Source of the DNA: Plasmodium relictum
Taxonomy: Eukaryota > Apicomplexa > Aconoidasida > Haemosporida > Plasmodiidae
Length of the DNA: 64,000 nt
Reading direction: 5' to 3'
Assembly: GCF_900005765.1 (NCBI RefSeq)
Contig: NC_041691.1
Span: forward strand, 1,896,422 to 1,960,421
The position numbers and the translations under genes are program-made. The notes under the pieces were generated by a model. The model ran no database searches. It saw nothing but the letters and a program-made list of their open reading frames with translations, and was not told the origin of the DNA. Positions 1 to 13,195 of this stretch are shown piece by piece (position 1 is the stretch's first letter; each line of letters opens with the position of its first letter).

Positions 1-399
1 TTTTAAAATTACAAAAAAAAAATTATTTTTAAATTTACTTTTTTAAATGTATAATTTAATGTATTTTTTAATTTTCATTTTTACAATATGTGTAGTTTTT
101 ATAATATATTTTCCTTTAAATAATAATTTTATAAATATTTTTGGAATTACACATATATTTTGACTTAATCTATTTTTTTTTTCGTTTGAAATATAAAATT
201 TTTGATTATTTTTTTTATATTCATAAAAAAATATTACCAAAAAAAAATCATTGTAAATTTAAGTTCCTTTATTTTATCATATATATTTTATAGAGAAATA
301 ATAAAAAGAAAAGGAAATAATAATAAGAAAAAATTAAGAATTGATATTGTATAATATTATAAGCATATATTTTAAGCAATTACTTGTATATTTTTTATA
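1..399. other. AT-rich upstream region, no gene seen
   Basis: Homopolymer-rich sequence without a convincing reading frame. It lies upstream of the phosphoesterase start and presumably contains its promoter and 5' UTR, but I see no recognisable motif. Confidence 0.5.
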
Positions 400-1833
400 A
401 TGTTAAATGACAATAATGGAAATGTTGATCACTCAAATTTGTTTTCTTATGAAGAACCAATAGTAAATGAAGATATAAATTTGTTTCAATCCAATCAAGT
501 GCCTTGGTTTTATCATCTAATGCACAGTAAAATAAAAAAAATAAAAATATATAATAGCAAAGTTAAACCCAACTCATTATATAAATAAATAATTATACAT
601 ATTAAAAATATAAATAAAAAAGGATTATTAAAATTCCTGTTATTATATAAAAATAGAAAAATAAAATATAATATATATCCTATTGGCAAATATTGTATTA
701 TGTGTTAATTATCATTATTAGCATTATTACTATAATTATTATTATTATTATTATTATTATTATTTTATTTTATTTTATTTATAAATATATACTTATTTTA
801 TTTTTTTCATTTTAAAACTTTTACATAGTTTTACAATTAAAAAACGATGATTTTGTGAATATAAAAAATTTTGTTGATAATGAAAAAAGTAAAGGAAATG
901 AGTATAATCATATATTAAATATAATTAATTTTAAAACATATTATAATGATATTTTAAAGATTAAGAATAACTTGAAAAACACCTTATATGCTTATTTATG
1001 TTTATGCAAATATTTTTTGGATCAGTATTCTAAAAGTATAGAATCAAACAAAAGTGTTCACTTTGTTTTTGTATTTGGGAACATTACAGCAGATTTAGTA
1101 AAAAAAAAAAAAAAAGAGAAAAACTAAAAATATTGGAACATATTTTAATTTATTAACATAAACTTATATGAATATTTTTTACAGGATTCTGTCTGTTCTT
1201 CTATTATGTATAGTTTTTTTTTATATATATGGTATTGCTTAAAAAAAAAAGTAGAAAAGAAAAAGAATACTGATGAATTAAAGTTTTTTATTCCTGTTAT
1301 TAATATTAAGAGAAACGATATAAAACTTAAAATTTTGGTTAAAATATATTTATGTAAATTAATTCTTCAATTTTACTAATTTTATAAAATTAAGTACATT
1401 TTTTTGTTTATTGATATTCAAATATTTTACACATTTTAATTTATTCGTTAATGCATTTATATATATTCATAAATTTTAAAAATTGTGAATTGTTCTATAT
1501 AACTGTTTTTAATTTTTGTCTTTAGATTACATGGTGGCTAAAAAAATGTGAAATTGTAAATTCTGAAAATATTTTTGTTTTTCAAGATGATACAAATTTA
1601 TTAGAAGTAAGAAAAATAATAAGAAATCAAAAAATAAAATTTTTTTTTTTTTAATTTTCTAAGAAAAAATTTCTCAATTTTTAGGTTTTAAAACATAATG
1701 ATAAATATGACATATGCTTCGTTGACTTTAATGACTTTGAAGTAAATAGTATTTAGTGAGTAATTTGATTTAAAATTTATAATTTTTTAATTTTTAATAT
1801 ATTTTTCTATTTAACACTTTTCCATATTTTTTA

Positions 1834-1891
<58 letters not shown>

Positions 1892-3678
1892 TGTTTAATT
1901 TATTAGTAATATAAATAATGTAAAATCAATAATTGATCATCATATGCTTAAAAAAGAAGCAAAAAATAAAAGAATAACAAAATCAGTTTATCCTATTTAT
2001 ATTTGCAGTTGTATGGTTATTATAGCTTATTTTGTAAGTATGAAAAGTAAATGAAAATAATAAATAGAGAAAAGTTATATATTACATGAATGTAATATAA
2101 AATTTTTTTGTGATTAGTATAAGAATGCGGGTGAATTTCTTGGTACACCTTTTATTAATAAAAATATGATGTGGCTAATATATGGAACTATATTAAGAGG
2201 TTATGAAAAATTAAAAAAAAATTTTTTTTTTTCGTTGAATAAATATTTCTATGTGTTTGTTTATTAAGAATAATATTGTTGGTGTATAAAAGATAAAATT
2301 ATTATCTATGAATAATAAATTTTTTTTTTTTTTAGATTCTAATAATTTCACAAAAGAAGATTTTGGCAAACGATGGATACAACCGTAATATAAAAAATTA
2401 AAATGAGTTTAATAAATTTATATAAAATACATTTTTTATTTATAGTAAATAACGATTGAAATAATTGATAAAAATTTTCTTTTTTTTAGAGACTTAAACA
2501 TATTCTTGTCTTTAAAAAAATTTTATCATATATCAAACAAAATGGATATATATCTTACCTATAAATATAAATCTATCAGATTTTCTGTAGATTTAAAAAA
2601 ATTTGTATTAACTAGAAAAAAGAAATTAACTAAATATCACATATTATTTACATTTACACCTTTTAATAAAAAAAAAAAAAAAAAGGATAGTAGATTAAAC
2701 AAAAGTTTAAAATTTATTCACACATTTTTGTAGGGAATAGAAAATTTACTATTTGCTGATTATAAAGACTATAATTATCAAGTCTTACATAAAAATATAA
2801 AGGTAAAAAAAAAAAAATTAAGAAAATAAAAATTTCATTTTCTTATATTTCTTCCTTTTTTCAATGTATTTTTTTTTCTCCTGTCAACTATTTTAGAAGT
2901 TTTATATAATTTTTTTATAATTTTTAGATAAGAATTGCATCAATAGATTTTAGTGTAGATTTATTATTTTCTAATGAAAATGTTAACTGCTTAATTAAAA
3001 AATTAGTAATAAATAAAAAAAAATAAAATATATACATTTAATAACGTAATATTTTGAATGTGAATTTTTTTCTAATTTTATAATTCTCTTCTTAGTATGA
3101 ATTATGTGAAGAAAATAATTTTTCTATTTTCATTTTTATTGGATCATATTTCGATAATTATAGTAATATTTATATAAACATGTAAAATTTAAAAAAACTA
3201 ATAAAATTAAGGAGATTAATATAATTTTTTTTTTTTTTTTAATAGAATTAAATAAAGATATGGGTATATTTTTTTATAAAGATGATATAAATAAAGATAG
3301 TAATATTTATAAAAATATAAAAATTATTTGTTATTATTATACTTATAACAACTATTACTTATTTTTATTTTATGTAAATTTTTTTTTAATTTACCAATTT
3401 TCCTTTATAAGACCTATTGAATACCTTGTTAAATAACAAAGACATAAAACTTTCAAACAAAAGTTTTAAAAATATAGAATACAAAAATTACACCAAAATT
3501 ATTGATATTTTTCAAATTGTAATTAAAACTTTTAAAAAATTTTTATTATTTTTATTTTCATTTTAATATTTTCAACTACTAATTATTATTTTATTTATTT
3601 ATTCTTTTCTTTTTATAGAACAATAGAAATTACTCAAGGAAAATGTTAGAATATTTATTATGTGAATTTTTTTTTTAA
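400..3678 (+). CDS. DHH/DHHA2 phosphoesterase, exopolyphosphatase/PRUNE-like, 15 exons
   Basis: Exons that splice in frame: 400-526, 829-1097, 1185-1337, 1526-1606, 1685-1755, 1907-2033, 2118-2199, 2336-2384, 2490-2604, 2734-2802, 2928-3005, 3096-3162, 3246-3299, 3412-3518, 3619-3678; all introns GT-AG, total 502 codons. Conserved metal-site motifs of the DHH superfamily are visible: GNxxAD-L-D-S at about residues 127-134 (rebuilt exactly across the exon 2/3 junction), FVDFND at 222-227, IDHHM at 243-247, and GTILRDSNNF near 299-308 as in yeast PPX1 and human PRUNE. A DHHA2-like C-terminal half follows (ADYKDY, then IASIDFSVD). The family hydrolyses short-chain polyphosphate or related phosphoesters in a Mn/Mg-dependent way; the substrate here is inferred only. 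The ends of exons 12 and 13 were chosen by phase and domain alignment and are the least certain. Confidence 0.83.
1836..1887. repeat. (TA)n microsatellite in an intron
   Basis: About 26 TA units lie in the intron between exons 5 and 6 of the DHH phosphoesterase gene. The tract ends shortly before the T-rich acceptor and is likely length-polymorphic. Confidence 0.9.
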
Positions 3679-4178
3679 TTTTATTATAAATTACATTTTA
3701 TATAATACATATATGTATTTAATTTAAAAATATAATTAAAAAGTTATGCTTTTATATATTTTTCTTTTAAAAATATATTAAAAAAAAAAAACAAAAATAT
3801 AACATAAATAAAATAAATAATTATATTTAAAGCACTAAAGACACCAATTTTTTTTTTTTATTTAAAAATTTTCAATAATTTTGAGTATAATTCATTTTAT
3901 TTTTAACTATAAAATTTCAATTTTTTAAGATATAAAGAAAAAATTAGGAGGAAATAATAGTATCATAATAATTATTTTGTAAAAATGAAAAAAGGATATA
4001 TTTAAATTTAAACAAATTTTATAATTATAGGACTATGTAAAAATCAATTAAAATAGCATAAATTATACTGAAACGTTAAAAAAAATAATAATAATATATA
4101 TAATTATAAAATTTTAAATATATTTCCAAATAACATAAGAGCAAATTTAAAGTTTTTTGTAAATAAACTCATATTAAT
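3679..4178. other. Intergenic spacer between co-directional genes
   Basis: About 500 bases of A/T runs between the phosphoesterase stop and the next start. It must hold the 3' end signals of one gene and the promoter of the next; no specific element was recognised. Confidence 0.5.
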
Positions 4179-6436
4179 ATGGAGAAAAAAGAAGTAAACA
4201 ATAAAAGTTTTACTAATATTTTAAAAAAAAAAGAAAATAATGAAATTCTTTATTCAGAATTTGTACAAAATGAAATTTTAGAAAAATATGATATTTTTTC
4301 TAATGTATATACATCGAGTGATGACTTTAACTATGTTGATAGTGAAGAAGATATATCATCTAAAAATTTAGGTTTATATAAATTTTTTTTTTTCTAAACA
4401 AAACAATATAATAACTTGCTTTAAATATAAAAATTATTGTATAAAATATATTGCCCATTTAATTTCTTTGAAAATTTTATTTTCTGATTATTTATTATTT
4501 TTATATCTTTTTTATATTTATTTAGAAAATTCTAATCAAAAAAATATTTTAAGTTTAGCTGTACATAATATTATAAACATTTATCCAAACAATGAAAGAA
4601 ACAGAGAGTTTAAAAAATATAAGGTTTAGATTTTTTTTTTTTTTCCCTTATTTCATATAAATAAATTATTGTAATAAAAAAATTACGTATTTTCTAATTT
4701 TAAGGAAAGAAAAATAGAGGAAAAAAGGCAAAAAGAGTTAGATGAAGAAAGAGAAATGAATAAGAAAAAGAAAAAAATATATGAAGAAAAGAGAAAAAAG
4801 AAATTAGAAAAATATAAAATCGAAAAAAGAAAAAAGAAGCTAATTGAAAAAGAGAAATATAATAAAGAAAACATAGAATATAATTATTTAATGGTTCAGA
4901 ATTACTTTGAATTTTTAATGAAAAATGGAAAACATAGAGATATTTATTTTTCATTTCATGATTTATATATTTCACCAATGAGGTTATATTATTTTGCGAA
5001 TATAAATATTGATCAAATTTATTATTTAGGTAATATAATAGAAATAAAATATTTTTCGTAAAAATAAAATAATTTATTGAGGTATATTTCTCTTGAAATA
5101 TTTTGTATTATTTTTTTTTTTTTTTTTATTTATATAGATTTATCAAGAAAATGGTTACCAGATAATTATGTTTCCATTATATTAGAATTATGCTCATGTA
5201 AAAAAATAAAAATTCTGAATTTGTCATATAATAAATTAACATACAACAGTCTAAAACATTTTTCTAATTTTCTATCAGTAATATATCTGAGATAAAAAAA
5301 AAAAAAAATAATAAACAAATTGAACAAACATAAATTATAAATAATGAAATTAAAATAAATATTAAAATTACTAATTTCAGGAAAACAAAACGTTATTTAG
5401 TCTTAATCTAGGAAATAATGATTTAACAGATAATGGAAAGAATTTTGAAGGAATTAATAATATTTTTGAATCTATTAAGAATAACAAAACATTAAAAATT
5501 TTGAATTTAGCCAATACAAATATGAATCAAGTAAAAAATTATTCTCACAAAAATATTTAAAATTACAATTTTTTTTCAAATTTATATCCTTTTCTATATT
5601 ATTAGAATAACGGGGATGTATTGTGCCAGATACTAAAAATTAATAATACATTAATAGAAATGAATTTTGAGAACAATAATTTTAGTATCATTTAAAATCA
5701 TAACAATATATATAAAGAAAAAAAAAAAAAAAAAAAACCTATATTCTCTATTATTATTTTCCCTTGTGCTCAGCGCATAGTCAAAATTGCTCAATAATAA
5801 AAAAGTTAATATGGAATAAAAATTTATGGTTACATCTAGGGGAACTTGAAAAAGAAGAAAATAACAAAATGGAAAAGGAAGAAAATTATATGCGTACTTA
5901 TCATATGTCTGTAGAGTCATCTATGTAATAATTTAAAGAGAAATGTTGCTTTTAAATACATATATAAAAAAATTATGTATATAATATAGCCCTATTTAAA
6001 TTTCTAGACTTCAAAAAAATAATATTATTTCTTTTATTATTCACTTTATTACTAATTTCAATATACATTTGATTATTTTTTTTATTTTTAAGAATTGAAA
6101 TTGAAAATAAAGAGAGAAGAAAAAATTTAAATAAATTAGTAAAAGAAAATGAATAAAAAAAAAAAGAAAATTTTTTTTTTAAAAATTATTATATATAAAA
6201 TTAACATAATTCTAAAAATCACAGATGCACATAAATATGTGGAGAGAAAAAATAAAAGAAAAAGAATTAAAAGAAGAGGAAATTCTTAAAACATTAGAAA
6301 AGGTAAAGTTTCTATTTTTTTTTTTTTTTTATCATAGTAAAATAATTGAGTATAAATATTATTAATTGTGAACTTTTACTAGGAACATGAAAATAGAATA
6401 AAAAATTTACAAAAAAAAAAGAAGAAAAAAAAGTAA
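4179..6436 (+). CDS. Leucine-rich repeat protein, 10 exons
   Basis: Exons: 4179-4371, 4526-4623, 4705-5029, 5138-5277, 5381-5530, 5606-5684, 5774-5924, 6093-6138, 6225-6302, 6383-6436. All introns are GT-AG and phases agree, giving 437 residues. An acidic N-terminus is followed by a very Lys/Glu-rich predicted coiled coil (exon 3), then ribonuclease-inhibitor-type LRRs: ILNLSYNKL, SLNLGNNDLTD, ILNLANTNM and EMNFENNNF, spaced roughly 28-37 residues apart. The tail is again basic and acidic helix ending in a lysine run. There is no signal peptide or membrane segment, so it is probably an intracellular scaffold. The architecture resembles axonemal or cytoskeletal LRR proteins, but a specific role cannot be assigned. 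Confidence 0.8.
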
Positions 6437-7561
6437 ATTGTTTTATATGGTCAATTACATGTGTATTATATTTACTGCTTATTAAAAGTGAAAATTAAAG
6501 TAATATTATTAAAGATTTTATTGAAAATAGAATAAAATGCATTTAATGTTATTTTTTCAAATTCTTTGTTCAATATTTATTGCGTGCAATGAAAATACAT
6601 TTTATAAAAATATTTGTCTTTCTATGAATCTAATTAAAAAAAAAGAACTTTAAACATTTTTTACTTTTACATAAATATATATATATAAACTTAAATATTT
6701 AATTTTAAATTTAAGTACAATATAAATTTTTTGAGGTAGCAAAAAAGAATTACATTCTTGTGCTCAGAATTATTTATGTAAAAAAGTAAAAATAGTTTTT
6801 TTTTTTCAGAAAATTAAAAAAATTAATAAAAGTAACACACTTCTAAATGATAATTTTCAAATTTTTATGAAAAGTAAAAGTTTATATGTTCATAAAAATT
6901 TATTAAAAATATCATATTTCTTTTTAAAAATTAATTTAAAATATACGTGTGTTATTTTATATGCCTATATAAAATAATAAAACAAAATAATTCCTAGTAT
7001 TAAAATTGAAAGAAATAAAAAATTAAAACATAGCTAAAAGCTTTTATGAATACTATTAAAGTAATTTATATATTAATGCAAATCATAGAAATTTGAATAA
7101 AACTATTTTAGAAAAAAGCTAACATACTATATATTCAATACATGAATAAATAAATCGCATATGCCTCTTTATAATATAAAATAATAATATTCATTTTTTT
7201 TTTATTTAATCAGAAATGTGTAAATTGGTTGATTAAAAAATATCAAAATATGTTATTACATTGAATTTGTTTAAATTATAATTCATAATGAAACCTGTTT
7301 TACTCTATTTTTTTATATTAAAAAATATAATGGACAATTATTATATTTAATTTGAATTTAAATTCATGAAGTGAATTATTTTGACCATTCTAGTTGATTT
7401 TAAAATTTTAAAGAATATTATTTTAATTAATTAAAACTTATGTGATTGTTTTTTTTTTTAGTTTTAATGTTCTATTAAATGAAAGGAGCTATTATTATTT
7501 TTATTGATTTCTTTTGAACTTAAAATTCTGAAATTTTTTTTTCTTTTTTCCATTATAACTA
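6437..7561. other. Convergent 3' intergenic region
   Basis: Lies between two convergently transcribed genes. It is AT-rich, with short frames only and no coding similarity recognised. Confidence 0.5.
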
Positions 7562-8878
7562 TTAATAATCCTTAATTATATTATTTGAAATCAAATATTC
7601 TTTTTGTTCGTCGTACATATTAAATCTTTCTTTTGCATATAAAAAAAAGTCAAATTCATTATAGCTTTTTGTTTGATATCCCCTTATAATAGACCAAAAT
7701 CCCCATATTAAATGAACCCCTAATGCTTGAACTTCAACTGCATCTAAAAATTGATTAATTACTTTTTCATCTGATGATAGGGAAGATTTGCCTAAGTAGG
7801 CAGATAAATATGTAGACACAAACAATTTCCTAGATTCATAGGAAATATAATTTTTTTTATCAATAGTAAAAAATGGGTAGGTACTTACTGAATAATCAAT
7901 AGTTGTTTCACTAAAAAAGTTTGCTATATCATTAGATAAATAGTTATAACCAGAATATTCAAAATCAATTAGTCGTAAACATTTATTTGTGCTTATAATA
8001 TTATTTTCTTGTAAGTCATTATGGCAAAAAACAACATCATTGGCAATATTATCTAATTTGGTATATTCTTTTATAAATTTAATGAATTTATCAGATTCTT
8101 TAATATACTTACTAATATCATATGTCAATTTATCTAAATTATTATATTTCAAAACTTGGTTTTTCCATTTTTCCATCCTTTTATAAATGCAAGGGGTTTT
8201 TTCCCAATGATCTGGTAAAGGATATTTACGACATAAAGTATGAAATTTTCCTAATACATTAGCTATACCTACTAAAATTGATGGATTTTTTAAATCATCA
8301 GTACTTAAAGGATCACCATATAACCATTCCTCTATACGCCCACCTCTAAATGTGTTTAGAAGTAATGGAGCTATTTTATATTTACTCATAGTTTTATAAA
8401 CTTCTAATTCAAAAGCAGGATTATATAAATCTTGTACATCTTTCCCATATATTCGAAATAGAACATGCTTTCTCATTAAATTGTTTTTTTTTGCTTGATC
8501 TTCTTTCAAACGTACTTCAAATAGTTGATTTGTTAAGCCACATAATATTTGATTAACATATATATCATCTTCATTTAAATGATTCCAATCATGTACTTTT
8601 TCTAAACAAATTTTTTTAATGTGTAATGGATCTGTTAAATCAGAAAATTCTTGGGCGCATAATGGAATATCGTTTTTTTTATTTATTTCATGTAAAGGAA
8701 ATGGATTTTTTGATATTTCTATTTCTTGATTTAATTGAATAGTAGTATAATTTTTTAAGTCTTGAGAATAAAACAAGTCTCCATTTTTTGCTACATTTAT
8801 ATTTCCCGTGTTGCCATTTTCAATGCTCCCTGAATTTTTTTTATTAATATCAATTTTTTCATTTATATTATTCTCCAT
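7562..8878 (-). CDS. CK: Choline kinase (choline/ethanolamine kinase family)
   Basis: Single exon of 438 residues, about the size I recall for the P. falciparum choline kinase (440). The ATP-site loop is GLTNQLFEV at 114-122. The Brenner phosphotransferase motif is [10 protein letters not shown] with H286, N287 and catalytic D288. The choline-kinase signature IDFEYSGYN starts at 304 with metal-binding D305. The C-terminal WGFWSIIRG and [15 protein letters not shown] blocks are family-typical. The enzyme phosphorylates choline (or ethanolamine) with ATP in the first step of the Kennedy pathway for phosphatidylcholine. Choline is preferred over ethanolamine on length and because P. falciparum choline kinase lies near an ETRAMP in the chromosome 14 left subtelomere, as here. 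The start is the only in-frame Met before a low-complexity Asn/Lys/Gly stretch. Confidence 0.9.
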   Translation of the reverse strand: MENNINEKIDINKKNSGSIENGNTGNINVAKNGDLFYSQDLKNYTTIQLNQEIEISKNPFPLHEINKKNDIPLCAQEFSDLTDPLHIKKICLEKVHDWNHLNEDDIYVNQILCGLTNQLFEVRLKEDQAKKNNLMRKHVLFRIYGKDVQDLYNPAFELEVYKTMSKYKIAPLLLNTFRGGRIEEWLYGDPLSTDDLKNPSILVGIANVLGKFHTLCRKYPLPDHWEKTPCIYKRMEKWKNQVLKYNNLDKLTYDISKYIKESDKFIKFIKEYTKLDNIANDVVFCHNDLQENNIISTNKCLRLIDFEYSGYNYLSNDIANFFSETTIDYSVSTYPFFTIDKKNYISYESRKLFVSTYLSAYLGKSSLSSDEKVINQFLDAVEVQALGVHLIWGFWSIIRGYQTKSYNEFDFFLYAKERFNMYDEQKEYLISNNIIKDY

Positions 8879-11800
8879 TTTATAGCTTTTTAATTTTTAT
8901 ACAATATTTTTTTCTTATTTCTTAGACAGTTGTTAGATAAAAAATTAGACTACTTTTTAGAGTTATTTGATATTTATTAAACTTCCCCAAATTTAATTAA
9001 AATATATATATATGTATATATATATTTTTTCGAAATTGAAATTAATAAAGTAATAGTTTAGAGTGCTTTTGTTTTGATTGTTTTTAAATTTTTTTTAAGA
9101 ATGTATATATATATATATTGTGAAAATTATAAAATATTTATAAATTTACTAAATTCACAACACAATTTTTTAAATGCATAAAAATAATTTTTTTGTTTTC
9201 ATTCTATGAGTTACACAAAAACCTTTATATTATATTTTTATGTAGTGTATTTGATTTATTTATTATTTTTTTTTTTTAGAAGGGTAATTGTCTTTATCAT
9301 TTAAATCATGCATTAAATGAAATTTTTTTTATATATTTTATTTTGCTTTTTATAATACTTTTTCAAATATAGAAAAAATATTTTAGAGGATAAGTAAAAA
9401 AATATATTAAGGAAATTTATATATATTTATGTAATCCATAAGCTTATTGCTTAAATTTTATATTATTTTCGAAACTTAATCGTTTATAAGGTTCACTATC
9501 TCTTAATTTATTTTCTTATTCCTTTTTTTTAACTTATCCATATACTTTTTTCTTTTTTTATCCTTTTAAGAATAAAAAAGATGAAAAGCAGAATATATTA
9601 GTTTAATAACATATAATTTTATTAAAGAATAATTCTATAAATTCAATTTTTTATAAACATAAAATTCAAATATAAATATCTAAAGAGTCACATTAAAAAA
9701 AATAAAAAAGTACACTTATGTATTATAATTTTAATATAATACATACATTAATAGATTAATTTTCTTTGTTTTTTACATATATATAAAATAAAAATTTTAT
9801 TAAAATTTTTATATATGTAAATATATACATAACATATTTATAAAATATTTATGTATAATATCTCAAACTAGAATATCCTTTTTTTTTTTTTTGCACATAT
9901 TTTAATTATAGATGTTTGAATTTATAATATTAATAAAAGATTCATAATATATATAAAAATGATTTTTTAAAACAAACAGAAAAAAAAATATGATATAAAA
10001 AAATTTATTAGATAGATGAAGAAATATTTATAAGATAAATGAAAAAAAAATTGTAAAATAGTAGCAATGAAAACATTAAATTTTAAACTCATGAATTGGC
10101 ATGAAATTATCACTTATAAAAAAATTAATTTTAACAAAGTATATGTTTTTTTAAATCACTTATAAAATTAAATATCTTATATTTTTAATAAAATATGATT
10201 AATAAAAATGAGTTTTTTAAGAATTTAATTAAAAAAAAAAAAATGCAAAAAAAAATTAATTTATATATATATATAAAAGTATATAGAAAAAAAAATTAAT
10301 ACGTTACAAAAATTTATAAACTTGTGCTTAAAAAAAAATGAAGTTCTCAAACTATTGAAATTAAATAAATTTCTTGATCCTTATAATTTACATATTTAAA
10401 AAATTTAATATTTAGAGTATTTTTTGTAATTAAAAAAATTATATTAACAGAAATATCTTACACCTTTGGAAAAAAAAAATGTAATTGAAATAATATAAAA
10501 AAAAATCTAAAGAATTAATTTTATGTTAATTTTATTATTTACAATTTTGAGACTTTTTTTTGTAATATATTTTGATTTGCTAATTTTTTAGTAAATGAAA
10601 ATATTTAAAAAAAGAAAAAAAACATAAAAATCGAAAGTATATGTAGGTAAATTGTAAAAGTATATTGCACTAAAAATAGAATATTATTATATTATAAAAC
10701 AATAAAATGTTATGTATGTATAAATCGCATGTAAATACTGTATTTCAAAACTGTAAAATTTTATATTTCTTTATGTTATTTCTTTTTTTTTTTTTTGAAA
10801 TATTGTTTTTTCTGGCCTTTAAATTGATTTCTTTAAAATTTTTTTCTTATTAGGCTAAATTCTACGATAATTATGCAACTATTATAATAAAATTCATAAT
10901 ATTTGAATAGGTAATTTTTTTTTTTTTTTAAGTATAATCTGTTAAAATTTCATTAATGAATTAAAAACTTTATTAAAAAAATGGCAAATAAAAAAAAAAA
11001 AAAAGGTGAAATTTATTTTTTTTTGCAGTTTTTTAATTTTATATTTCATATAAATATATTTTATTCTGCAAAAATTATGGTTCCATGCATTTAACTAAAA
11101 TTACAGCCTTGTAATATGATTTTTCTTCTTAATTAAAAGTAAGAAAGTTAATATATGTGTTTTCTTCATAAAAATATGAATATAGTTCCTTTTATATTTT
11201 TTAAAAAGAAAAATTCCTATTATATATTTTACAAAAAATGCAAATAAAATATTTATACAAAATGAAAATATTATGTAATAAAATTACCATATTACTTGAG
11301 ATTATTTGTTTTTGATGTTATATAAAATTATTCATTATAAAAAATTTAACTTCAGAAATTTCAAAAGATATGATTACGAGTTAATTTTTTTTTCAATGAA
11401 CTAATTCTATATTTTACGTAAAAATATTTCTTATATAAAAATAAAGAATATTTGTTTTTATTATTTAATTTTTATTTATTATTTTTGTTTATTGGAAGTT
11501 TTAAGGAACATTATAATTTAAAAATTAATATTTTAATAAGAAAAATATTATTTTTTATTTGAATATTTAATCTCCATATTTTATGAAATTAATTATACAT
11601 AAATTATTTGTGGATAGATAAACTGAAGACATAATAAAAATTTCTCATAAAATAAAAATGATTCATATAAAACTTGTAAAATAGGCTTCAAATAATTTAA
11701 AAAGAAAAAAGAAAAAAAAAAAAAAAAATAGGTATTACAGTTCTAACATGATTCTTTTTTTTTATGGAAAATTCATTTAGGAATAATGTGTATTTTACCA

Positions 11801-13171
11801 ACAGATTTAAGATAAACAATTCACACATTTTTTTTTATTTTAAAAAAAATTAAGTCTTTTAATTTATTTTCATAGAAAATAATTATAGCATCGTATTAAA
11901 GTAGAAAAAAAATTTTAATTGTTATATCTTTATTTATAATTTCAATCTAGTTATTATTTATCTTTAGAATGATAAAACAACATATATACTTACCTAAAAA
12001 AAATTACATATAAAAATTGATCATGAATAAAAATTTACAAAAGTATCTTTTTGATGAGAATTGAGGAATTTAACTGAATACTTAAGTGAGAATATTCATA
12101 GGATGAAATGTTTATTTTTTTTTTAACATATACCTTAATTCGAAAATATTCGCATTAGTTATTTGTTATAGATAAGTATTGAGGTTTATATAATAAAAGA
12201 AATGGATAAAATAAATTAAAAAAATGCTTTTTATAAAAAAAAAATTTGATATTTAGGAAAAATTCTTTGAAATACTATTATGAAATATTAATTCACTTAT
12301 TGATAGCATTTTATAAAAAGATTAAATTAACAAATCATACAAATATAGCTGATTTTAAATCATAAACTTTAAAATTTTAATAGTTTCATCATTCATTTTA
12401 TTCATATGTAGAAGAATTTTTTTCTCCTTTATAAATATGTGCAAATTTTTTTTTATTATTTATGAAACTACAGAACTTAGATATTTAAATAATTTTAATT
12501 ATTACACATATAATTAAATTTATAGAAAAAATATATAATAATTCGAAAAATTATGTATTTGTATTTTTTTAAAATGTGTTTTTAAAGAGATAAAAAAGAA
12601 GAAAAATGTTAATAGAAGCAAAAGTTAAATAAATATATACATTTATTTGTAATTTATAGTTTTTTATTGAAACTACGTAAAAAAAATACTGCAGTATTTT
12701 AAAAAAATAATATTTCTCATTACCTATTAAAATTGAGACCATAATATAATTATTTAAACATTATAATATATATATATCATTCTTTCATATTAATATTTTT
12801 CTTTGTCTATTAAAAATGTGATTATGTAAAAAATCATATATATGTTTATTCATTTATTTTAATTTTTAATAATACCTTTTTTAATGGAGAAAAATGAATT
12901 AAAAATTTTCATAACAATATATAAAATTATGACTGTAATTTTAATGATGTTGATTAAAGAGATGATATGTAAAAAGGAATTTTTATACTAAAAAATTTTT
13001 TTAAAATGTGATAATTTTAGTTTATGGAATTTATATAAGCCTAACATTTTATTTTTTTTTTTGTTGTAACTTTAACAATAATTTATTTAAAAATTTTTTT
13101 TTTTCTACTTGCGTTGGTACGCAGCTAATTCGTATTTTTCTGTCTATAAAGCTAAGTTTTATATCATAAAA
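8879..13171. other. 4.3 kb gene-empty core/subtelomere transition
   Basis: The first few hundred bases must include the choline kinase promoter. Beyond that the sequence is poly-A/T and short frames on both strands, with no retrotransposon, LTR end or gene remnant that I could recognise. A 3' LTR for the neighbouring pol remnant may lie at the right edge, beginning at the palindrome near 13172. Confidence 0.45.
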
Positions 13172-13195
13172 GGTTAATAATAGCTTTTATTAACA
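13172..13195. repeat. LTR-start palindrome
   Basis: Arms GTTAATAA and TTATTAAC flank a 6-base loop. It follows the pol 3' end of the minus-strand copy (purine-rich AGGTGGTATAG on that strand), the position expected for a polypurine tract and 3' LTR start. The rest of that LTR could not be delimited. Confidence 0.5.

Noticed and set aside
43-240. 65-codon minus frame at the left edge
   Set aside because: Low-complexity Lys/Ile/Phe composition expected by chance in such AT-rich sequence.
4683-4978. Minus-strand Phe/Ser-rich frames
   Set aside because: They are the reverse complement of the lysine-rich exon 3 of the LRR gene.
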